From NCBI GenBank assembly GCA_003170875.1, contig PMYJ01000112.1, forward strand, positions 1,636 to 6,768: a stretch of 5,133 bases of DNA, written 5' to 3'. Made by a program: the position numbers and the translations under genes. A model generated the notes under the pieces. That model had not been told where the DNA came from, searched no databases, and worked only from the letters and a program-made list of their open reading frames with translations. How positions within the stretch are numbered: the first letter of the stretch is position 1; the number at the start of each line of letters is the position of its first letter. This DNA comes from Candidatus Dormiibacterota bacterium (GTDB lineage: Bacteria; Chloroflexota; Dormibacteria; Aeolococcales; Aeolococcaceae). Shown one piece after another: positions 1-5,133 of the stretch.

Positions 1-1695
1 CGGCGCGTCCGACGGTGGGGGAGGAGGCGAGGTGGGGGGCGAGCCCCCCGCCGACACGACCACCCGGCCGCTCGGCGCCTCGTAGCAGTTGACCGTCCAG
101 CCGAGTTCCAGCAGAGCGGAGACGTCGGCGCTGCCGGAGCTGAGGATGGCGTGGCGGAGGTCGTACTTGGCGAGGAGCACCTTCCAGGTGCCGGAGATGG
201 TGGCGATGTCGAGGTAGTCGTTGAGCAGACCGGTGCCGAAGATTCCGATCTCGTCGTAGACGAACACCACTCGTCCGGTGGGGAAGCGGTACGCGAGGTA
301 GCCGGCGTCGCCGTCCGAGCTGAAGAGCCGCTGCCCGGGAAAGTGGGCGGCGACATAGTCAGCGGCGGTCTCGGGCTCATGGGTCTGTTCGAATTGGGCC
401 GCCGACGAGGCCGATGCCTGGGGCGCCATGACCGCGATGGAGGCGGCGCTCACCGCGATCGCGGCGACCAGGGCCACCCCTCCGGGTAGCCGGGTGCCGA
501 GCCGGCGGCGCAGGTTGATGGGGGCCCGCGCCGCCCAGGCTGCCGCGCCGTACTCGGAGAGGAGAGGGATCGCGACCACCGCGAAGAGGCTGACGTTGCG
601 GATGGCCTGGAGGGTGAAGAGGAAGGCGGCGATGGCCAGCAGGATGTCGGGCACGCGCGGCCGCCGGCCGAGCAGCCAGACCAGGACGAGGAGCGCCGCG
701 ACCACCGCGATCAGCCGGGTCAGCATGTCGTGGAAGTTCGGCGACTGCCACTCTGAGACGAGCTGAGAAAGGATCGGGTTGCTGACCGTCTCGGCGATGT
801 ACCCGTAGAGCCCCGGCCCCGCCGGGTTGACCAGGGTCAGGGCGGCGGCGCCCATCGAGGCGATGACGAGAGGCCGGCGGCTGACCCCCGGGTCGACGGG
901 GACGGGTCGGAAGACCGCCCAGAGGAGGACCAGGATCGCCGCGCCGGCGACCAGGCCGAGGAGCACCGCGGCGGCGGCGGCGCCCACGCAGATGACAGCC
1001 AGTGAGAGCCCACCCGGGACCGGCGCCGTCCGGCTCCGGGAGGCTCGGTGGATGACGAGGGTGAAGGCCAGCACCCCGAGTCCGGCGATGAAGCCGGCGT
1101 GGAGGTTGGCCCAGAGCAGGTACATCGGGGGCAGCAGCCAGACCACCCACCGATTGCCGTCCCGCCAGCGCTGGACGATGAGCAGGGTGACCGCCACGCC
1201 GAGGGCGCTCACCGTCTCGGCACGGACGCCGAGGGCCACCCCGGCCATCAGGCCGCAGAGGACCATCGCCGCCGCGCTCCAGGCCCGGGGGACGTGCGCC
1301 CGCCGGGGGACGGCGAGGGCGGCCACGAGGAGGGCGAGGCTCCCCACCAGCCCCAGGGCCAGCGAGGCGAGCCCGTCCCCTCCGATCCGGACCAGGGTGG
1401 CGAGGACCACCTCGTAGAGCCACTGCTGCTCCACCCAGGGGTGCTGGGTCGTCACGAACTGGGTGGTCACGAAGCTGAAGGGCTCGACCGCGGGGATGCC
1501 GTGGTTGAGGATCAGCCGGCCCAGGGCGATGTGCCACCACTCGTCGCCGTAGCGGAAGAGCTGGACCGTGAAGAGGAGGGTCAGACAGAAGCCGCCGAGA
1601 AGCCAGGCGACATTGACCGCGCGTGATCCGGTGCGAGGCTCGTCGGGCCCGGTGACGGCACCGGCCGGCGCGGTGGCGGCGGGAAGCTCGGTCAC
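1..1695 (-). CDS. Polytopic membrane protein, GT-C-glycosyltransferase-like, second of a tandem pair (3' end outside window)
   Basis: An open frame of 565 codons runs from a GTG at 1695 to the left edge with no stop, so the C-terminus is missing. The start overlaps the upstream gene's stop by 4 bases (GTGA), which implies translational coupling. Hydrophobic segments lie near residues 28-47, 107-129, 140-157, 184-216, 227-260, 326-343, 350-375 and 404-424. After the first helix comes D51-E52-W53-W54-H55. Further landmarks are W92-L93, L187-L188-P189, N197-L198-H199, N290-P-A-G-P-G295, E315-W-Q-S-P-N-F-H322 and R366-N367. Residues about 440-550 form a non-membrane domain (G465-Y466-L467, W504) ending in a proline-rich stretch (553-561). 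The order of landmarks matches the upstream gene, so they are paralogues. An acidic motif in the first loop of a many-helix protein recalls GT-C transferases acting on lipid-linked sugars; this is inference. Identity as a membrane protein is firm, function is not. Confidence 0.85.
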   Translation of the reverse strand, partial: MTELPAATAPAGAVTGPDEPRTGSRAVNVAWLLGGFCLTLLFTVQLFRYGDEWWHIALGRLILNHGIPAVEPFSFVTTQFVTTQHPWVEQQWLYEVVLATLVRIGGDGLASLALGLVGSLALLVAALAVPRRAHVPRAWSAAAMVLCGLMAGVALGVRAETVSALGVAVTLLIVQRWRDGNRWVVWLLPPMYLLWANLHAGFIAGLGVLAFTLVIHRASRSRTAPVPGGLSLAVICVGAAAAAVLLGLVAGAAILVLLWAVFRPVPVDPGVSRRPLVIASMGAAALTLVNPAGPGLYGYIAETVSNPILSQLVSEWQSPNFHDMLTRLIAVVAALLVLVWLLGRRPRVPDILLAIAAFLFTLQAIRNVSLFAVVAIPLLSEYGAAAWAARAPINLRRRLGTRLPGGVALVAAIAVSAASIAVMAPQASASSAAQFEQTHEPETAADYVAAHFPGQRLFSSDGDAGYLAYRFPTGRVVFVYDEIGIFGTGLLNDYLDIATISGTWKVLLAKYDLRHAILSSGSADVSALLELGWTVNCYEAPSGRVVVSAGGSPPTSPPPPPSDAP

Positions 1696-3455
1696 GAGGA
1701 GCTCGCCTTCCCCTGGGCCGCCAGCTGGGCGCAGGTCCCGGTGGGGGTCGGCTGCCGCGGGAGGTGCAGGGAGGTCTTCTCGCTCCTCAGGACAAAGGCC
1801 TGGTTGTGCGGGTCGCTGTACACCATCACCCAATTGGGGCTCGCCTCGAGCACATGGTCGAGGGCGCTCCCCGTGTCGAAGAGCGCGACCTGGGTGCCGT
1901 AGTGGAGCAGGATGCTCTGCCACTGCGGCGTGACGTCGGCAACGTCGGAGTAGGTGTAGAGGAGGTTGTCGCCCATCAGGGCGGCGTCGCCGAAGATGAA
2001 GATCTTGTCGCCGGTGCCGGCCAGGCTCCAGGCCAGATAGCCGCCCTCCCCGTACTGGTTGAAGATGCGCAGGTGCCCGGGGGCGGAGCGGAGCCAGGCG
2101 CTGGCGCAGACCGGGTAGGTCTCCGCATAGCTGAGCGCGGTGGGGCTCGTGGTCATCGCGGGGACGAGACGGAGCCCCACCCAGCCGCCGAGGAGCGCGG
2201 CTGTCATCGCCGCCAGGGCGATGACCCGAAGCCGGAACGGGGGCAGCGGGCGGGTGCCTGGCTGGGCCGCCGGGGCCGCCGCGTTGACGCCGGCGCCGGC
2301 CGGGGCTGGCGCGCCCGCGGGGCCGGCGACCGGAGCTCCCGCGCGGGCGCCCAGCCGGCGCACCGTCGCCAGCGCCCCCTCGGACCGGAGACGGTCCAGG
2401 AGCCGGCTCAGTTGCTCGATCCAGGTGGGGCTGGAGGCGGCCACGAAGAGGGCGACGTTGCGCACTGATTCCAGGGCTAGCGCGGAGGTCGCCGCCACCA
2501 GGACGGCGTCGCGAGCTCGGATTCTGCGGTTGGCGATCAGGAAGCCCAAGAGGCTCACCAGCATCACCGCGAATCCGCGTACCTCCAGCTGATGGAAGTC
2601 CGGAGACTGCCACTCGAGGATGAGCGCCTGCTGGGCCGGTGAGGCGAGCGTCTCGGCGGCGTAGATGAGGATCCCGGGACCGTTGGGGTTGATCATCGAC
2701 ACCAGGGTGGAGAGGACGGTCACTCCGGCCAGGGTCGCGATCCTCCGCGCTGGAACGGGGTCGGGGAGGCCGAGTCGGAGGCCCGCCGCCTCGGCTGCCA
2801 CGATCAGCACGGCGAAGACCAGACCGATGACGAAGCCGCCGTGCAGGTTGCTCCAGAGCAGGAAGAGAGGGAGCAGGAACCAGAGCGCCCGGCCGCCGCG
2901 CATGAGGTACCGCTCGATCAGCAGCAGCACCAGGCAGCTGAGGGTGAAGTCGACCATCTGGTCGCGCGGCCCCCAGATCGGGTTGGCCGCCAGCGCGGCG
3001 ACGATCAGACCGAGACCCAGGCTGAGCCGGTTCCCGGTGTGGAGGCGGGCCCGCAGCAGGATGAAGACGACGCCGAACCAGGTGAGCAGGCTGAGTACGG
3101 GGACGATCGCGCCCATGCCCCCGATGTTGTAGAGAGCGGCGACACCGACCTCGAAGAGCCACTCGTGCATGGTCCAGTGGTGGCTGGCAACCGTATAGGT
3201 GTACGGATCGTGGCCGAGTAGCTGGAGGTGGTTGGCGATCAGCAGTTGGCCGGTTTGGAGGTGCCACCAGAAGTCAGGATCGGTGATCGCCGAGGTCACG
3301 GCGATGGCGGTGATCAGGAGGGCGCCGACGACCAGAAGTCCTCCCGGCGTGCTCCAGTCGTCCAGCGCGTCGTGCAGGCGCCGCGCCAGGGGGCGCGAGG
3401 GGGTGGTGGCGCCGCCGGGGGCGTCGGGCGCAGCCGTGATGAGGCCGGAGCCCAT
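1692..3455 (-). CDS. Polytopic membrane protein, GT-C-glycosyltransferase-like, first of a tandem pair
   Basis: Complete gene of 587 residues with ATG at 3455 and TGA at 1694-1692. A polar N-terminus (1-36) precedes helices near 38-58, 114-135, 144-160, 169-181, 190-222, 237-254, 294-308, 317-341 and 408-432. The first loop carries D59-P60-D61-F62-W63-W64-H65, then H97-E98-W99-L100. Other landmarks are L194-L-P196, W201-S-N-L-H205, N256-P-N-G-P-G261, E281-W-Q-S-P-D-F-H288 and R332-N333. An Ala/Pro/Gly-rich linker (about 370-403) leads to the last helix and a non-membrane domain (about 445-560) with F465-N466, G471-G472-Y473-L474-A475-W476 and W512, probably extracytoplasmic. I recall similar proteins in soil bacteria, mostly annotated as hypothetical. 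The D-x-D-like loop and helix count suggest a GT-C-type sugar transferase, unproven. It starts 26 bases after the response regulator and overlaps the next gene by 4 bases. Only a weak G-rich ribosome site (3465-3469) precedes the ATG. Confidence 0.88.
   Translation of the reverse strand: MGSGLITAAPDAPGGATTPSRPLARRLHDALDDWSTPGGLLVVGALLITAIAVTSAITDPDFWWHLQTGQLLIANHLQLLGHDPYTYTVASHHWTMHEWLFEVGVAALYNIGGMGAIVPVLSLLTWFGVVFILLRARLHTGNRLSLGLGLIVAALAANPIWGPRDQMVDFTLSCLVLLLIERYLMRGGRALWFLLPLFLLWSNLHGGFVIGLVFAVLIVAAEAAGLRLGLPDPVPARRIATLAGVTVLSTLVSMINPNGPGILIYAAETLASPAQQALILEWQSPDFHQLEVRGFAVMLVSLLGFLIANRRIRARDAVLVAATSALALESVRNVALFVAASSPTWIEQLSRLLDRLRSEGALATVRRLGARAGAPVAGPAGAPAPAGAGVNAAAPAAQPGTRPLPPFRLRVIALAAMTAALLGGWVGLRLVPAMTTSPTALSYAETYPVCASAWLRSAPGHLRIFNQYGEGGYLAWSLAGTGDKIFIFGDAALMGDNLLYTYSDVADVTPQWQSILLHYGTQVALFDTGSALDHVLEASPNWVMVYSDPHNQAFVLRSEKTSLHLPRQPTPTGTCAQLAAQGKASSS
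1706..1712 (-). promoter_or_regulatory. Ribosome binding site of the second membrane protein, inside the end of the first
   Basis: GGGAAGG on the minus strand, 10 bases before the GTG at 1695 and within the last codons of the upstream gene. Together with the GTGA stop/start overlap it supports the GTG start and coupled translation of the two membrane proteins. The spacing is slightly long. Confidence 0.5.
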
Positions 3456-3481
3456 CGGCCCAAACCCCCGCTCGTCCCGGC

Positions 3482-3949
3482 TCAGCGCCGAGCCGGTCCG
3501 TCCCCGGCCTGCGCCGAGGCGACGGGATGAGCGGCCACCATGGCCGTCGAGTGAGCTGGGGGCGGGGGGTCGGTGACCAGGCTTTCCAGCACGGCCACCA
3601 GCTGGCGCGGGTTGAAGGGCTTGTTCATGAACTCGATGCCGCCCAGCTCCATCACCGCCTGGATGTCCTCGTCGAAGACCCGGGCGGTCAGGAGGATGAT
3701 CGGCACCGCGGCGAAGCGGCGGTCGGCGCGGAGCTCCCGGCAGACGGTGAGGCCGGAGATGCGGGGCATCATGACGTCGACGACCAGCGCGTCGGGTGGC
3801 CAGTTCTCCACCGCAGCCAGGGCGTCGGCGCCGTCGTTGACGGTGAGGACGTCGTAGCCCTGATTGCTCAGGAGCATGTCGATGAGGCGGCGCAGCGCCG
3901 GGTCATCCTCGGCAACGAGGATGCGCGTCGGCCCCGGCGTGTCGCTCAT
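3482..3949 (-). CDS. Stand-alone response regulator (CheY-like receiver domain, no output domain)
   Basis: 155 residues that are almost entirely one receiver domain. The acidic pocket is E14-D15-D16 after strand 1, the phosphoacceptor is D58 (V-V-D-V-M-M-P), the switch threonine is T88 (L-L-T-A-R) and the conserved lysine is K110 (N-K-P-F). All catalytic positions are present, so the domain should accept phosphate from a histidine kinase. Residues about 126-155 are a Pro/Ala-rich tail with no DNA-binding or enzymatic domain, so output must be by protein contact or phosphotransfer, as in CheY, Spo0F or DivK. I chose the ATG at 3949 because GAGGA lies 8 bases upstream and the receiver begins right after it. 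The frame stays open to an ATG at 4138, but those 63 extra residues are Arg/Pro-rich and look non-coding. It is the first gene of the apparent operon with the two membrane proteins. The cognate kinase is unknown; the divergent DegS-like kinase is one candidate. Confidence 0.93.
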   Translation of the reverse strand: MSDTPGPTRILVAEDDPALRRLIDMLLSNQGYDVLTVNDGADALAAVENWPPDALVVDVMMPRISGLTVCRELRADRRFAAVPIILLTARVFDEDIQAVMELGGIEFMNKPFNPRQLVAVLESLVTDPPPPAHSTAMVAAHPVASAQAGDGPARR

Positions 3950-3957
3950 CGCTCTCG

Positions 3958-3962
3958 TCCTC
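3958..3962 (-). promoter_or_regulatory. Ribosome binding site of the response regulator
   Basis: GAGGA on the minus strand, 8 bases before the ATG at 3949. It is the best Shine-Dalgarno match near any candidate start of this gene and decides the start in favour of the 155-residue protein. An in-frame ATG at 3964 overlaps this site and would add only five residues. Confidence 0.65.
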
Positions 3963-4021
3963 ATGGTCTCCGTCCACGCCACCACGGGCGTCGCACCGTG
4001 GACGGCGGTGGCCCTGGGCCG

Positions 4022-4027
4022 GTTATA
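4022..4027 (-). promoter_or_regulatory. Possible -10 element for the response regulator operon
   Basis: Minus-strand TATAAC, preceded directly by GGG so that it also reads GGGTAT, in a locally AT-richer patch about 72 bases upstream of the ATG at 3949. A TTTACA lies at 4042-4037, but only 9 bases away, too close for a standard -35. No good -35 sits at 16-18 bases. The assignment is tentative. Confidence 0.25.
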
Positions 4028-4065
4028 CCCTCGGGATGTAAAGGGGGGGTGACGGCGCAACCGGC

Positions 4066-4074
4066 TTGTCACAA
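4066..4074. promoter_or_regulatory. Short palindrome TTGTCACAA, possible operator half
   Basis: TTGT and ACAA arms around a single central base form a perfect 9-base odd palindrome, about 40 bases upstream of the possible minus-strand -10. It sits in one of the few AT-richer patches of the gap. A palindrome this short can occur by chance, so an operator role is only a suggestion. Confidence 0.15.
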
Positions 4075-4286
4075 ACCCGATGTGGGGCCTTCCCAGAGCA
4101 CTGGCCCTGACCACCGAGCCGTGACGTCGCGGTGCCATGCGCGAGACCTGATCGGGGCTCTACACTCGATCGACGCGCCTGGCGCCACCGATCTCGGGAC
4201 TACCCCGCGGGCGCTTCGGCGAGGTGGTCACGCCTCGGCCGCGTCATTGTCACTGCCATGCGTCAGTCGCCTTCACGGGCCGCCGG

Positions 4287-4292
4287 TATCAT
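4287..4292 (+). promoter_or_regulatory. Possible -10 element for the kinase gene
   Basis: TATCAT differs from TATAAT at one position and would start transcription about 26 bases before the ATG at 4325. The only -35-like hexamer, TTGTCA at 4247-4252, is 34 bases away, roughly twice the normal spacing, so this is weak. Confidence 0.18.
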
Positions 4293-4324
4293 GGCCGCGC
4301 AGTGTTTCGCCCGCTTCTGCTCGC

Positions 4325-5133
4325 ATGACCGTGGCCGCAGAGACCGGGCGGCCGGTCAATCCGTCCGCGATCTCCGGCATCCGGTTCCTCATCACCAAGC
4401 GGATCGAGGACCTCGAGGGGGTGGCACTGCGCCTTGAAGCCCGCCAGGCGGATGCCGTCGAGCGGCGCGACCAGTTGCGGGACCGGCTCGAGGAGGCCGA
4501 GGTGGCCTGGAGCCACGTCCTCAAGAACTTCGAGCGCTTCGCCGTCGAGGACATCGACACCCAGTTCCGGATGGTCTCCTCGACCCGTGCGGACCTCGCC
4601 TCCCTGGAGGAGAGGACCCGGGACTCGGCCGCCCGCATGACCGACATCCATCACGAGCAGGAGCTCCTCCGCCAGGTCTACCGGAGCCTGGACGACCTGG
4701 CGGCGAGCACCGCCTCGCCGGCTCTGACCGGGGGCACCGCTCGGCTCCGCAACACCTCCCGTCAGGTCTTCCAGATCATCGAGGAGGAGCGGATGCGGAT
4801 CGCGCGGGACATGCACGACGGGCCCGCCCAGTCCATGGCCAACCTGGTCCTTCAGGCCGAGATCCTGGAGCGGCTGATCAGCCGCGACCCACAGCTGGTC
4901 GTCAACGAGCTGGCCGACTTCAAGGACGGGGTCCGGGGGGTCCTGGACGAGACGCGGCGGCTGATCTTCGACCTGCGTCCGATGACCCTCGACGATCTCG
5001 GGCTGGTCCCCACCCTGCGCAAGTTCACCAAGGATTTCGAGCTGAACGGAGTGACCACCGGCCTGCGGGTCATCGGGGAGGAGACGCGGCTTCCGGGCGC
5101 GCTGGAGCCGACCCTCTTCCGGATCATCCAGGA
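4325..5133 (+). CDS. DegS-like cytoplasmic sensor histidine kinase (3' end outside window)
   Basis: 269 complete codons from ATG 4325 to the right edge. Residues about 24-128 are charged and heptad-like, a predicted coiled coil, and no membrane helix is visible, so the kinase is probably cytoplasmic as in Bacillus DegS. Residues 153-169 form the HisKA_3 phosphoacceptor motif: E-E-E-R, then R161-D-M-H164-D-G-P-A-Q169, with H164 as predicted phosphorylation site. The second dimerisation helix carries the family's D-L-R-P-M-T-L-D-D-L-G-L stretch (216-227). The sequence ends at F265-R-I-I-Q269, immediately before the expected ATP-binding N box, so the HATPase_c domain lies outside. No Shine-Dalgarno precedes the ATG and no in-frame ATG or GTG is close upstream. 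Translation may therefore be leaderless or weakly initiated, and a GTG two codons downstream (4331) is an alternative. DegS-family kinases usually pair with a NarL/LuxR-type regulator, which might follow off-window. Confidence 0.9.
   Translation, partial: MTVAAETGRPVNPSAISGIRFLITKRIEDLEGVALRLEARQADAVERRDQLRDRLEEAEVAWSHVLKNFERFAVEDIDTQFRMVSSTRADLASLEERTRDSAARMTDIHHEQELLRQVYRSLDDLAASTASPALTGGTARLRNTSRQVFQIIEEERMRIARDMHDGPAQSMANLVLQAEILERLISRDPQLVVNELADFKDGVRGVLDETRRLIFDLRPMTLDDLGLVPTLRKFTKDFELNGVTTGLRVIGEETRLPGALEPTLFRIIQ

Larger units (their letters stand above)
3950..4324. other. Divergent intergenic region between response regulator and kinase
   Basis: 375 bases between two divergent starts. 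No frame here gives a recognisable protein, and the open frames running through it translate to Arg/Pro-rich sequence. It contains the least GC-rich patches of the window (around 4022-4042 and 4066-4076), a run of seven G at 4043-4049, two short palindromes (4066-4074 and 4166-4173) and weak promoter-like hexamers on both strands. It should hold the promoters for both transcription units. I see no tRNA, riboswitch, terminator hairpin with a U-run, or mobile-element end in it. Confidence 0.7.

Noticed and set aside
377..1540. Long minus-strand open frame of 387 codons
   Set aside because: It translates to Arg/Pro/Gly-rich, low-complexity sequence and overlaps the second membrane protein in another frame of the same strand. 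That protein has clear helices and motifs shared with its paralogue, so this is a high-GC shadow.
827..1626. Plus-strand open frames antisense to the second membrane protein
   Set aside because: Their translations are Arg/Ala/Thr-rich or Glu/Gly/His-rich without domains, typical of antisense frames in high-GC genes.
1764..3221. Plus-strand open frames antisense to the first membrane protein
   Set aside because: They are compositionally biased with no recognisable motifs, whereas the minus-strand protein has coherent membrane topology.
4112..4134. CACCG...CGGTG inverted repeat as a terminator or hairpin
   Set aside because: It has a five-base stem with a 13-base loop and no U-run, and no gene ends nearby.
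3950..4138. N-terminal extension of the response regulator to ATG 4138
   Set aside because: The 63 extra residues are Arg/Pro-rich and do not resemble a domain. The receiver begins immediately after ATG 3949, which has a good ribosome site.
4132..4437. Plus-strand open frame of 101 codons across the kinase start
   Set aside because: It overlaps the kinase N-terminus in another frame and its product is Arg/Gly/His-rich with no family resemblance.
4289..5127. Minus-strand open frames opposite the kinase
   Set aside because: They are antisense to a clear histidine kinase and their Ser/Arg-rich or Gly/Val-rich translations show no domain.
1..5133. CRISPR array, insertion sequence, tRNA or defence system
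   Set aside because: I saw no spaced direct repeats, transposase motifs, terminal inverted repeats or tRNA-like cloverleaf. The window is explained by signalling and membrane-protein genes.

Overview
The window is a high-GC bacterial chromosomal segment with few intergenic gaps, strong G/C preference at third codon positions, and a GTG start. It holds three minus-strand genes, apparently one operon, and one divergent plus-strand gene cut by the right edge. The GC content, the DegS-like cytoplasmic kinase and the large DxDWWH-type membrane proteins would fit Actinobacteria, Chloroflexota or a soil candidate phylum such as Dormibacterota. That placement is inference from general similarity only; the window contains no phylogenetic marker.

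Layout, right to left on the minus strand. A stand-alone CheY-like response regulator (3949-3482) is followed after 26 bases by a 587-residue polytopic membrane protein (3455-1692). That gene overlaps by 4 bases (GTGA) a second, related membrane protein (1695 to the left edge, 3' end outside the window). The two membrane proteins share a series of landmarks in the same order and are tandem paralogues. Both have an acidic W-W-H motif after the first membrane helix, an L-L-P...N-L-H segment, N-P-x-G-P-G, E-W-Q-S-P-x-F-H, R-N, and a C-terminal non-membrane domain. Their architecture resembles GT-C membrane glycosyltransferases, but no enzyme activity can be assigned from sequence alone.

On the plus strand a DegS-like histidine kinase (4325 to the right edge) has an N-terminal coiled coil and an intact HisKA_3 phosphoacceptor motif, and is cut just before its ATP-binding N box. 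Between it and the response regulator lie 375 bases (3950-4324) without a convincing gene. This region presumably holds both divergent promoters; only weak promoter-like and palindromic elements are visible.

A cautious reading is a small two-component signalling cluster flanking a pair of envelope or glycan-related membrane proteins. The response regulator has no output domain, so it would act through protein contacts or a phosphorelay. Whether the adjacent kinase is its partner is unknown, because DegS-type kinases usually pair with LuxR/NarL-type DNA-binding regulators, and one may lie just beyond the right edge.
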